Shown here one piece after another: positions 46,071 through 54,331 of a DNA stretch of 64,000 bases (its first letter is position 1; each line of letters opens with the position of its first letter). Both the position numbers and the translations under genes were made by a program. The notes under the pieces are model-generated. The model saw nothing but the letters and a program-made list of their open reading frames with translations, did no database searches and had not been told where the DNA came from. Source of the DNA: Colwellia piezophila ATCC BAA-637 (GTDB lineage Bacteria; Pseudomonadota; Gammaproteobacteria; Enterobacterales; Alteromonadaceae); assembly GCF_000378625.1 (NCBI RefSeq), contig NZ_KB905161.1, positions 520,742-584,741 of the forward strand, given 5' to 3'.

Positions 46071-47197
46071 TAGAAGAACGCCCCTTGCGTTTTAATAGTG
46101 GAAATACTATCAAGCGCTTGTACTGTAGGTACTAACTGGCTGATCAAGCGATTCCAACGAGCAATAGGTGCGGTAGTGACATAAATAATATCACGAGGTT
46201 GTAATTTAAATTGGTCAGCTAACACAAGCGCCACTACGTTCTGTGCATGTAGTTGATAAACGTCGGCAATAATGCCTTCATCGTTAGCAGGGCGTTTACG
46301 TAATACAAAAATACCGTTAGCATCCGCTGTTGCGTCATTCAAACCACCAACATCACTTAATGCTTCGGCAAGACTTAAGCCGTAACGATTAATTTCAATA
46401 CTGCCGGCTTTTTTCACATCACCTAGTACAAATACCTTTTGGTTATCGCTTCGGTTTACATGAATAATATCGCCATGTTTAAGTAAACGGTTTTGAGATA
46501 TATCGCCTTTGGTATAAAAGTCATCAAGCCTGATGATTTCAGTTTTATTTTCGCGGGTAAAATTAACGGTACGCCAATCGGCTCTTTCACTTAAACCGCC
46601 CGCTAGGTTCAAGGCATCAATTAAAGTTAGTGGAATCTCGGTGATAGCAAATACTCCCGGTTTTTTCACTTCACCGGTTACGTAGGTTTTTTGACTTCTA
46701 AAAGAAACTACTTTGAGATCTAACTGGGGCTTTTCTATTACTTGGCTTAGTTTTGCTACTAATACCTGGTGTAATTGTCTAATGGTTTTACCTGCCGCAG
46801 GTATATTGGCGGCATAAGCATAGGTAATAGTGCCATCGGCTTGAATTCTAAAGCCATCAAATTCTGCGGTTCTTTGCACGGCTGCAGGGATGGTTAATTC
46901 TGGATGGTCCCAGACACCAATAGATAATACATCGCCAATACCGAGTACATAATCGTAACCGTCGATGTTTACCGGCGTGTGTTTTTTTGTTTGTGCAGAG
47001 GCTTGTTGGCTAGTTTTTAAACGAGCAATTAATGAAGAATCAATAACGGAGATATGTACGCTTGATAAGTCTTGTTCTAGCGTAGAGGTTTCAGGGTCAG
47101 CATCGATGCCTTCCATATGACTGCCGGGAATCATACTACAACCGCTCAGTATCAGTAGAGATAATGAGACAACCAGGTTTTTAGAGTGTTTTAACAT
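46070..47197 (-). CDS. wza: Outer-membrane polysaccharide export lipoprotein (Wza)
   Basis: This 375-residue lipoprotein has lipobox LILSGC near residue 20. I chose the ATG at 47197; a TTG frame starts five codons earlier. It carries the polysaccharide-export (PES) domain with YVLGIGDVLSIGVWDHPELT and SLBB domains (KTYVTGEVKKPGVFAI and KVFVLGDVKKAGSIEINRYG). Wza forms the octameric export channel. It is first in the locus, with a sigma-70-like promoter about 100 nt upstream. Confidence 0.95.
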   Translation of the reverse strand: MLKHSKNLVVSLSLLILSGCSMIPGSHMEGIDADPETSTLEQDLSSVHISVIDSSLIARLKTSQQASAQTKKHTPVNIDGYDYVLGIGDVLSIGVWDHPELTIPAAVQRTAEFDGFRIQADGTITYAYAANIPAAGKTIRQLHQVLVAKLSQVIEKPQLDLKVVSFRSQKTYVTGEVKKPGVFAITEIPLTLIDALNLAGGLSERADWRTVNFTRENKTEIIRLDDFYTKGDISQNRLLKHGDIIHVNRSDNQKVFVLGDVKKAGSIEINRYGLSLAEALSDVGGLNDATADANGIFVLRKRPANDEGIIADVYQLHAQNVVALVLADQFKLQPRDIIYVTTAPIARWNRLISQLVPTVQALDSISTIKTQGAFF

Positions 47198-47297
47198 TGT
47201 GTATTGCTTCAATCCTTCGCAAATTTAATCAACTGCCGTGTTGTTTTGCTATTTTGTACAGATAGCACTCAAATACCACAAGCAGCATAGCCGCCGC

Positions 47298-47326
47298 ATA
47301 ATACGCAAATTAACAGTGTTTGTCTA
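47298..47326 (-). promoter_or_regulatory. Probable sigma-70 promoter of the polysaccharide locus
   Basis: On the minus strand TAGACA (47321-47326) is followed after 17 nt by TATTAT (47298-47303). Each hexamer has one mismatch to consensus. The predicted start near 47291 leaves about 95 nt of leader before wza. No clear JUMPstart/ops sequence was seen. Confidence 0.55.
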
Positions 47327-47480
47327 GCGAGAAACACTTAATTAAGGCAAGGTTCTGTGTAGTAGGACTATTCAGGAAAATCAAATTTTTGGTTGTTACT
47401 TCTAAACCCTTAATTTACTTGGGCTACGAACGTAAAGAGACTTTTGCTTACTGTTACATTACCATTACACTTTATTACAT

Positions 47481-47525
47481 TAGGTTTAGGTTTAGGTTTA
47501 GGTTTAGGTTTAGGTTTAGGTTTAG
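47481..47525. repeat. Hexanucleotide tandem repeat (TTTAGG), about 7.5 copies
   Basis: Six perfect TTTAGG units flanked by TAGG and TTTAG occupy 47481-47525, about 155 bp upstream of the wza promoter. The unit is a multiple of three, so slippage would not change frame; the local open frame (RFRF repeat) is not credible as a gene. Confidence 0.95.
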
Positions 47526-47641
47526 CGTGATTCTAGTTGTTATTTAATAGGGGCCATGGACAAAAATCTTAGAATGAATTGGAACTTGGTACAAAGTGTG
47601 AATAAATTTCTAAGTGATGCGCGAATAAACTCTTAAGTGAT

Positions 47642-48420
47642 GCGCGAATAAATTCCCGCCTACGGGGGGTCTATGTAGGCTGGATTTTAATCGCGCATGT
47701 TTGAAAGCTGAACAAGTTCCCGCCTACGGCAGTCGTCATCTTCGAGTTTTCTTGTCGAAGATCCAGTTCTTAGGTCTGGATTCAGGAGAATGTGCGTCCT
47801 GCATTCTCTAATAAGTAGCATCCATGCTACGACCGACAGGCCACCTCGGGAATGACGAAAAGGACAAAGCGCGAATAAATTCCCGCCTACGGCAGTCGTC
47901 ATCTTCGAGTTTTCTTGTCGAAGATCCAGTTCTTAGGTCTGGATTCAGGAGAATGTGCGTCCATGCCACGTCTACATTAAGCCCAAAGCGCGGTTAAACT
48001 ATTAAGTGATGCGTGAATTAACTCCCGCCTACGGGGGGGTCTATGTAGCCGGGATTTTAATCGCGCATGTTTGAAAGACCGAACAGGTTAAACGTGAATA
48101 AATACAAGGTGAACAAGTTCAAGTGATCAATGCGCGAATAAATTCCCGCCTACGGCAGTCGTCATCTTCGAGTTTTCTTGTCGAAGATCCAGTTCTTAGG
48201 TCTGGATTCAGGATAATGTGCATCAAGATAATTGCTCAGGAGAATGTGCGTCCTGCATTCTCTAATAAGTGGCATCCATGCCACGTCCGTTCAGCCACCT
48301 AGGGAATGACGAGAAGAACAAAGCGCGAATAAACTTCTAAGTGATGCGCGAATGAATTCCCGCCTACGGGGGGTATATGTAGGCGGGATATGTAGGCGGG
48401 ATATGTAGGCGGTATTTACG
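47642..48420. repeat. Large composite repeat region
   Basis: REPs lie at 47642-47663, 47869-47890, 48011-48032, 48132-48153 and 48346-48367 (minus) and at 47675-47696 and 48045-48066 (plus). A block GTCGTCATCTTCGAGTTTTC, then TCGAAGATCCAGTTCTTAGG, is repeated three times (about 47728, 47891, 48154). GTAGCATGGATGCTAC-type hairpins are at about 47816 and 48279. At 48378-48416 a 13-bp unit (ATGTAGGCGGGAT) is repeated three times. No gene is supported in 47198-48680. Confidence 0.88.
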
Positions 48421-48680
48421 ACTGCTTTAGAGAAGGATATTACCTATTTAATACTAGGACCAGAACAGGGGTATTCACCCTTAGCGATAACAATTACAGC
48501 TAGAATATAACAATACCCCCCTTAAATTTACATGTAAGCGTGTTTGTAGTGATAAATAACTTGTTTAAATAACACGCTTCCACTACCATGGAATTTTATT
48601 TTAAAGACTGAACATTACACGGAATTCTTTAGTAATCAGCTATCCTACCACTACATAATAAGTTATAAGGCAATTTAAAA

Positions 48681-49724
48681 ATGAATAAATTAGTAAAAAC
48701 TACCCTAGCAGCTAGTATCGCTTTGGCTTTAACCGCTTGTCACAATGATAAAAAAGAAACACCACCACCGCCACCACCAGAGCCTACAACTCTTGATATC
48801 GCTGGTGGAGCGGTTAAAGGAAGTTTAGCTTTTGCTACGGTTAATGTTTATGCTGCTAGCGATACAGAAAAGGCTATATTACTTGCTACCACACAAACTC
48901 TTGAAAACGGTGATTATAGCGTACAGATCGTTGATGAATCAGGCGCTGCCATTATGGGTACCTTCCTAATTGAAGTTGTTGCAGACGAAGATACAACTAT
49001 GATTTGTGATGCTTCAGTATGTGGTGATCTTGTCTATGGTGATACAATCCCATTTGGTGAATTACTAGGTTTAACATTATCTACCATTTCTTATACCGAT
49101 GGTTCAGCAATTGACGCTGATGTGAATTCATTAACAACAATGGCGACAGATACTATTTTATCTGCAGCTGCTATTGAAGGTACAGGGCTTGATTTAGCGA
49201 CAATTTCGGCTGAGGATTTCTTAGCAGTTCAACAAGATTCATCTGAAATCGTTGGCGCTCTTTTAGGTGTCGACCTTTCAGCAACAAATCTATTTACTAT
49301 AGATATTGTTGATGCGTTTAATGCAGATACTGTTTCTACAACTGATTCGATTGTTGCAACATTAACACTTATTAACGCCTCTTTAACCAGCTTAACCGTT
49401 ACTGATGGTTCAACATTAGCTGATGAAATTGTTGGTTACTTGGATGCTATTGAAGAGATTACCGCTGTATTATTAGCTGATCCTGAAGCTGACTTAGGTA
49501 GCGGTGAAACTGCTGCTGCACTAGCAACAGTTAATGCAACACAAGAACAAATTTCTCAAGAAATTGTTAATATTGCAGTTGCAGTAGACTTGAAATCTGA
49601 AGGTGATCCCCTTCCTCCTTTAGAAGAAGTTCCTACCGAGGTTGATGAAGACGCTCTTGGGGATATTATTGGTGATATCATTGACGGCACTGGTGGTACT
49701 GGTGGTACTGGCGGTGAAGGCTAA
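48681..49724 (+). CDS. Lipoprotein of unknown function
   Basis: This 347-residue protein has a signal peptide with lipobox ALTAC (Cys20) followed by a proline stretch (PPPPPPEP). The mature part is acidic with many Thr, Ala and Ser residues, and contains LDIAGGAVKGSLAFATVNVY, which resembles cell-surface domains with a beta-sandwich start. It ends in a Gly/Thr tail (GTGGTGGTGGEG). There is one Cys pair (ICDASVCG). It precedes a yjbH-type gene and has its own terminator. I do not recognise a named family; an envelope role is inferred from location. Confidence 0.8.
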   Translation: MNKLVKTTLAASIALALTACHNDKKETPPPPPPEPTTLDIAGGAVKGSLAFATVNVYAASDTEKAILLATTQTLENGDYSVQIVDESGAAIMGTFLIEVVADEDTTMICDASVCGDLVYGDTIPFGELLGLTLSTISYTDGSAIDADVNSLTTMATDTILSAAAIEGTGLDLATISAEDFLAVQQDSSEIVGALLGVDLSATNLFTIDIVDAFNADTVSTTDSIVATLTLINASLTSLTVTDGSTLADEIVGYLDAIEEITAVLLADPEADLGSGETAAALATVNATQEQISQEIVNIAVAVDLKSEGDPLPPLEEVPTEVDEDALGDIIGDIIDGTGGTGGTGGEG

Positions 49725-49741
49725 GCCTTAGTTATACTATT

Positions 49742-49769
49742 AAAACCCGCCTCTTGGCGGGTTTTTTTT
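49742..49769 (+). terminator. Rho-independent terminator after the lipoprotein gene
   Basis: The stem AAAACCCGCC (49742-49751) pairs with GGCGGGTTTT (49756-49765) around TCTT and is followed by a T-run to 49769. It is a textbook terminator 17 nt past the stop. Confidence 0.93.
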
Positions 49770-49948
49770 CGACTGTAAGACTCATCATTGTTCACTTTAC
49801 TTTCACTTAATTATTCCACTTTACTTGCAATTTAACTGTTCACTTTTTTTCAACTTAATTTTCAACTTTTCTTTCAATTTACCTTTCTATTTAACATAAG
49901 GTTTAGTTAAGATTTAGTTGATTAATTCACCCTGTAGGATTTATTAAA

Positions 49949-52021
49949 ATGAAGCGCTGTATTCTATTCGCCCTGGCTTTACTACCGTCAGTTACTTTTG
50001 CTGCTGAGCCTGAAGCGACCATGTCTTTTCAAGGTTATAGCGGTTTAATCAATACCCCCACGGCGAAATTATTTGATGAAGGCAAATTTTACCTACAATA
50101 TGGTAATCAAGTTGAAACAAAGGGTGGTTATCGCAATGGTGATAATTATAACTTTGGCGTTGGTTTATGGGAATATGTTGAAGTTTCAGGACGCTTAGCT
50201 GATTACAATTTTGGTGGTGAAAGCGGCTTAACCGACTTATCAGCAAATATTAAAGTAGCTATTCCTTTTATTCCTAAAGATTGGTTTAGTTTAGCGCTTG
50301 GCATACAAGATGTCGGTGGCTCTGCCAACTACTTTGATGCTAAATATGCCGTTGCATCTAAGAATTTTTTTGAAAACGTTAATGTTTCCCTCGGTATGGG
50401 CAAAAGTGACTCAAATCAAGGACGCCTTGACGGTGTTTTTGCCGGTCTTGCTTGGCAACCTTATCAATGGCTAAAATTATCAGCAGAATATGATGCAGCA
50501 GACACCAACTTAGGTTTGCATTTATCATCCCCTAAAAGCTGGCTTAGTGGTGGCATGCAATTAACTACCGACTTACTGGTTTCAAGTACCAACGAAGAAC
50601 TTAAAGATGATTTTTATTACGGGGTAGGATTAACTATTCCCCTTAATTTTAACGGCGCTAATAACTCCTCGCCGTACCGCGAACTAAACAGCAACTTAGC
50701 TGATTTAGATGAGATAGCGTCTGATGTTGTAGTTCGCTCTGCTACTGCTGAACGCCAACTAGTACTAGAGCTGTTGGCTAAAGAAGGTTTTGAAGCAATT
50801 GAAATTGCTGAAGCTGATTATAATACAATCTATGTAGAACTAGAAAACCACATTTATAACCGCAACCAAATAGATGGGCTTGGCGTGGTTTTGGGCATCC
50901 TCAGCAAACATATTCAACAGAATTACTCACACTTTAAACTCGTACTGAAAGAGCGACAAATCCCTATTTTAGTTGTTAAAGGTAGTTTAGCTGAATATGA
51001 TGCGTTCTTAACCGATAACCAGCCATTAAAGCTAGATATATCTACGGATACTTTTGGCAGCCAACGAAGAAATACCACAGCAGCTCTATCGGATAGTAAT
51101 AGTATATGGTTCAAACCTCGTATTACTTTTTGGCCGGGCCTTGTAACGAGAGTCGGCACTGAGTTTGGAGCGTTTGACGCCTCTGTCGCTTTGATTAGCC
51201 ACCTTGAGGTGCCATTATGGCCTGGTGCCGCGGTAACAGCGCAGCACACCAAACAAGTAACAGAAACTAAAAACTTCGAAGATGGTGAATTTTTTTCTGA
51301 TGACAAGCAAACAACCGGGCTAAAAGAATACAGCTTCCATCAGACCTTTTCATTACCCTACTCAATAAAGAACATGGCTTCTGTGGGCAAGTATCGTGAT
51401 ACTTATGATTACGTTTCAAACGAAGTACGCTGGCAAAGCTTTGCTGGTAGCCATAAAGTTAACCTCTTTACCGCACGATATGAAAACCAAGAAATACAGG
51501 AAAGAGAACATTATGATGGCTGTAATATTTTATTTCCTGCTTGTTGGAAAGATGTAGAGGATCCACAAAGAAACGTCGTTATTGCGAAATACCTGTACTA
51601 TAACGCGCACTTGAACGCTTCAGCTGAAGTACAGGTTGGTCAATATTGGCAGCAAGATAAAGGTTTCGTGGTTAAATTAGAGCGAATGTTTGGCGATGTT
51701 ACTCTTAACTTAACCTATAAAGATACCAAGGTAGATAATGAAGAAGCTAACCAGTTTATTGGCCTTGGTTTTTCAATCCCGTTAACGCCGCGTAAAGATT
51801 ACAATAATAAATACTTTCAAGTTAGGGGTAAGCCAAAATGGCGATATTCAGTGAATACGTTAGTAGGAAAAAGCCATAATAAATTAACCCCTGGTAGTGG
51901 TGACACCTCCCAGCGGTTTTATAACCTTGATAGTGCTTTTTATAATAACAATCGCTTAAGCAGTGAATATATTTATAATAATTCAAAACGCTTAAGAGAA
52001 GCTTATTATTTAGCGCGGTAG
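49949..52021 (+). CDS. yjbH: YjbH/GfcD-family outer-membrane protein
   Basis: This 690-residue protein has a signal peptide ending in TFAA. It starts with MSFQGYSGLINTPTA and YLQYGNQVETKGGY, the YjbH/DUF940 hallmark, then a domain rich in alternating hydrophobic strands (beta-barrel). The C-terminal part RFYNLDSAFYNNNRLSSEYI ends in YYLAR. YjbH-type proteins assist exopolysaccharide export at the outer membrane. It is divergent from the wza operon but nearby, so it may help export the same polymer. Length is similar to the family. Confidence 0.88.
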   Translation: MKRCILFALALLPSVTFAAEPEATMSFQGYSGLINTPTAKLFDEGKFYLQYGNQVETKGGYRNGDNYNFGVGLWEYVEVSGRLADYNFGGESGLTDLSANIKVAIPFIPKDWFSLALGIQDVGGSANYFDAKYAVASKNFFENVNVSLGMGKSDSNQGRLDGVFAGLAWQPYQWLKLSAEYDAADTNLGLHLSSPKSWLSGGMQLTTDLLVSSTNEELKDDFYYGVGLTIPLNFNGANNSSPYRELNSNLADLDEIASDVVVRSATAERQLVLELLAKEGFEAIEIAEADYNTIYVELENHIYNRNQIDGLGVVLGILSKHIQQNYSHFKLVLKERQIPILVVKGSLAEYDAFLTDNQPLKLDISTDTFGSQRRNTTAALSDSNSIWFKPRITFWPGLVTRVGTEFGAFDASVALISHLEVPLWPGAAVTAQHTKQVTETKNFEDGEFFSDDKQTTGLKEYSFHQTFSLPYSIKNMASVGKYRDTYDYVSNEVRWQSFAGSHKVNLFTARYENQEIQEREHYDGCNILFPACWKDVEDPQRNVVIAKYLYYNAHLNASAEVQVGQYWQQDKGFVVKLERMFGDVTLNLTYKDTKVDNEEANQFIGLGFSIPLTPRKDYNNKYFQVRGKPKWRYSVNTLVGKSHNKLTPGSGDTSQRFYNLDSAFYNNNRLSSEYIYNNSKRLREAYYLAR

Positions 52022-52044
52022 TCAAGTGTGGGGGTATGGGCATT

Positions 52045-52240
52045 TGTAGGAGGGATTTCAATCCCGAATTTTTTAAAGTCCGAATAAATTCAAGTGATGC
52101 GCGAATAAATTCCGGCCTACGGTTACCCCCAGAGTAATTAAGCACGTATGGGGTTATGGGCATTTGTAGGAGGGGTTTCAACCCCGAATCTTTGAAGGTG
52201 CGAATAAATTCAAGTGATGCGCGAATAAACTCCCGCCTAC
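52045..52240. repeat. Two tandem composite REP blocks
   Basis: Plus-strand GTAG-GAGGGATTTCAATCCC is at 52045-52064, then minus-strand REP 52099-52120. A second copy follows at 52165-52184 with stem GGGGTTTCAACCCC and REP 52219-52240. The first stem GGGATT/AATCCC changes to GGGGTT/AACCCC with both arms altered. A related copy lies at 54165-54306. Confidence 0.9.
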
Positions 52241-52246
52241 AGATAA

Positions 52247-52507
52247 TTAATAATGATAACGGCAGGATATAATCGTAATATGGCCGTCACTTACTGCATA
52301 GACTAGTCGATTAGTTTCATCTATTCGTCTAGACCAAAAACCCGACAAATTTTCTTTCAGAGGCTCGGGCTTTCCAATACCTTCAAAGGGAGACCGCTTA
52401 GTGTCGGTAATTAATTTATTAACCCTTTTAAGCGTTTTTTTGTCTTGTCCTTGCCAATATACATAGTCAGCCCATGCATCATGGGTCCACGCTAGCAACC
52501 TAGTCAT
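52247..52507 (-). CDS. yoeB: Toxin YoeB (Txe/YoeB family mRNA interferase)
   Basis: This 86-residue ribosome-dependent RNase has the YoeB core GKPEPLKENLSGFWSRRIDE and TNRLVYAV, and ends in the catalytic SCRYHY (His-Tyr). The active-site Glu and Arg residues are recognisable (PLKENLSG, SRRID). It overlaps yefM by 8 nt, which is usual for this TA pair. It cuts mRNA at the ribosomal A site. All residues needed appear to be intact. Confidence 0.95.
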   Translation of the reverse strand: MTRLLAWTHDAWADYVYWQGQDKKTLKRVNKLITDTKRSPFEGIGKPEPLKENLSGFWSRRIDETNRLVYAVSDGHITIISCRYHY

Positions 52508-52754
52508 TTAATATCTCTCGCTCAATCACTTGAGCTGATTTAAATTGTTCAATCGATCGGGCTAGATGAGCTGCGTTCGCAGGTGATTTTAATAAATGAA
52601 CAGTTTCCATCAAACTATTAAAATGATCCAAGGACATAACAACAGCATCTTCCGAATCTCTACGGGTAATAATGGTATAATCAGCGTCGTTTACGACATG
52701 ATCAAGTACCGATTTCAGCCCATTTCTAGCTTCAGTGAAAGATACAATTCTCAT
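52500..52754 (-). CDS. yefM: Antitoxin YefM (Phd/YefM family)
   Basis: I place the start at MRIVSFTEARNGLKSVLDHV (52754), which has GGGGAG upstream, giving 84 residues. The N-terminal Phd/YefM fold (TEARNGLKSVLDHVVND) binds DNA, and the C-terminal tail neutralises YoeB. A longer frame reads into an upstream region with no support. The overlap with yoeB keeps expression coupled. Autoregulation through the YefM operator is expected by family analogy. Confidence 0.94.
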   Translation of the reverse strand: MRIVSFTEARNGLKSVLDHVVNDADYTIITRRDSEDAVVMSLDHFNSLMETVHLLKSPANAAHLARSIEQFKSAQVIEREILND

Positions 52755-52925
52755 AATACTCCCCTTTATTAGTTGTACAGGTAATGGTACAAGTTTAACT
52801 AAAAAGAACGTTATATACAAGTCAAGTTAGATAACATAAAGGTGTATTAGTTGTAGAAGTAGCGCACATGCCACGTTCGCATTAAGCCCAAAGCGTAAAT
52901 TAACTCCTAAGTGATGCGCGAACAA

Positions 52926-53300
52926 GTTCAAGAGAATCTGCATCCTGCATTCTCTAATAAGTGGCATCCATGCCACGTCCGCTAAGAAACTTCGGGAGTT
53001 ATTGGAAGCTTGGTTGGGTGCATGACGGTTATAGGGCTCTTGTAGGAGGGATTTCAATCCCGAATTTTTGAAGGCCCGAATAAACTCTTAAGTGATGCGC
53101 GAATAAATTCAGGAGAATCAGCGTCCTGCATTCTCTAATAAGTAGCATCCATGCTACGTCCGCTAAGAAACTTCGGGAGTTATTGGAAGCTTGGTTGGGT
53201 GCATGACGGTTAGAGAGAATGGGATTAAAAAGCAGCCGTCATCTTCGACTATCTTATGCGAAGAGGCTTGTCGAAGATCCAGTTCTTGAAATATGGATTC
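52926..53300. repeat. Composite repeat block with partial copies
   Basis: Two copies of CATTCTCTAATAAGT followed by the GCATCCATGC hairpin lie at 52938 and 53128. Each is followed by TCGGGAGTTATTGGAAGCTT and TGGTTGGGTGCATGACGGTT. A GGGATT-type REP lies at 53042-53061. The reverse complement of this whole composite occurs at 9042-9180. A part of the ATCTTCGA/TCGAAGAT repeat is at 53240-53281. No gene in 52821-53322. Confidence 0.85.
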
Positions 53301-53322
53301 AGGAGAATACGACTTAAATCTA

Positions 53323-53779
53323 TTATGATGACTCAATATTATCCAAGCTGAGCAACTGGCGGCTATTACGTAGAGTAAGTATTTTAATGTCACTTTCAAT
53401 TTTATAAATAATACGATAACTACCAAACATTACTTCACGATAATTAGACCCTTATAATACCAATTCCATTAAATTATTGCCCACTTGTACTGGCTAAAAT
53501 ACTCCAATGTTGCGTTGTTCTCAATCCCAATAGCTAGCTATTACTCAATCGAACGCCTTACCTTAAAATATTTTTCCTTCGCACAACAAGATCACAAACT
53601 TAATGGTATTGGTATGACTCAGGCACTTCTCTACCTAATTCAGGTTGAGAACCAAGTAAGTCAGTTCGATCAAAAACATCATTCACCCATTTGTCAGCTG
53701 CGGATGGTTTATCAAGAGCAATAAACTTAGCTGTTGCCTCTAGTTTTTCTAATGCTAAAGGAGACCAAACTACTTTCAA
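53323..53779 (-). pseudogene. ParE/RelE-type toxin gene split by a MITE
   Basis: From a TTG at 53779 overlapping the antitoxin stop, the minus strand encodes KVVWSPLALEKLEATAKFIA, then DKWVNDVFDRTDLLGSQPEL and GREVPES. The reading is then broken by the MITE at 53457-53615. Beyond the MITE it resumes SNYREVMFGSYRIIYKIES and then DIKILTLRNSRQLLS. Both halves match ParE-type toxins (gyrase poisons) and join in frame at P-E-S-N-Y-R-E once the insertion is removed. The toxin should be dead, leaving an orphan antitoxin. Confidence 0.92.
53457..53615 (+). mobile_element. 159-bp MITE, copy 1, inserted in the parE-type toxin gene
   Basis: The ends ATACCAATTCCATTAA and, read inward from the right, ATACCAATACCATTAA form a 16-bp inverted repeat with one mismatch. 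The body matches copy 2 (63442-63600) in reverse orientation, including ATTGCTCA-like and GCTATTACTCAATCGA segments. Both copies are exactly 159 bp. It has no coding capacity. Confidence 0.9.
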
Positions 53780-54057
53780 GCTTTAATACTCTTTAAAATT
53801 TTTGCACGAGCATCTTCATTAGACATACCTAGTCCAGCTGAAATTTGGGTTTCTGCTTTTTGTATTTCTTCAAGTAGCTCAATTTTCTCCTGCATAGATT
53901 CATACTCAGCTACACCTACGACTACGGCTACACCTTTCCCCCTTTGGGTGATAACAATTGGCCTTCTAGTTTCATTAATTTGACGTATAAATGACGCAGC
54001 TCCAGCCCTAAAATCTGAAAGAGGCTGAATATCTTGATCAAAATGTAGTCTACTCAT
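53776..54057 (-). CDS. Phd/YefM-type antitoxin, orphan
   Basis: This 93-residue protein carries the Phd/YefM N-terminal fold (LSDFRAGAASFIRQINETRR followed by PIVITQRGKGVAVVVGVAEY). The C-terminal helical tail is LLEEIQKAETQISAGLGMSN. It precedes the interrupted ParE-type toxin, with the toxin's TTG overlapping its stop. The coding sequence itself is undamaged, so it may still bind DNA or neutralise a related toxin. A Phd-ParE pair of this layout is common in marine gammaproteobacteria. Confidence 0.92.
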   Translation of the reverse strand: MSRLHFDQDIQPLSDFRAGAASFIRQINETRRPIVITQRGKGVAVVVGVAEYESMQEKIELLEEIQKAETQISAGLGMSNEDARAKILKSIKA

Positions 54058-54164
54058 AACCGTACCTTTAGTTGTACTCTATTTGGTACGAAGTATAGTA
54101 AAAATTAGAAATTAGCACAAGACTTTGAACTTGAGCCCAAAACGCGGATGAATTCTTAAGTGAT

Positions 54165-54306
54165 GCGCGAATAAACTCCCGCCTACGGTTACCCCCAGAG
54201 TAATTAAGCACGTATGGGGTTATGGGCATTTGTAGGAGGGATTTCAATCCCGAATTGTTGAAGGCCCGAATAAATTCAAGTGGTGCGCGAACAAGTTCCC
54301 GCCTAC
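54165..54306. repeat. Composite REP block like that at 52.1-52.2 kb
   Basis: REPs lie at 54165-54186 (minus), 54232-54251 (plus, GGGATT stem) and 54285-54306 (minus). The block GGTTACCCCCAGAGTAATTA repeats the one at 52121-52140 with no changes. Confidence 0.9.
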
Positions 54307-54331
54307 GAATTCGATGATGGGGGGCTTGCGG

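Noticed and set aside
47213..47330. JUMPstart/ops element upstream of wza
   Set aside because: A GGCGGCTATG string vaguely resembles the ops core but does not match it.
47481..47525. Telomere-like repeat
   Set aside because: The unit TTTAGG is a short simple repeat far from any replicon end sign.
47320..47547. 75-codon frame with RFRFRF tail
   Set aside because: The tail is the TTTAGG repeat; no ribosome site and no family.
47687..47902. 71-codon minus-strand frame
   Set aside because: It consists of REP and hairpin-repeat sequence.
52827..53426. Open frames of 76 and 87 codons
   Set aside because: The first is repeat sequence; the second crosses repeat and the parE-type relic in a wrong frame.
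53485..53724. 79-codon plus-strand frame
   Set aside because: It runs through the MITE and the reverse strand of the toxin relic.
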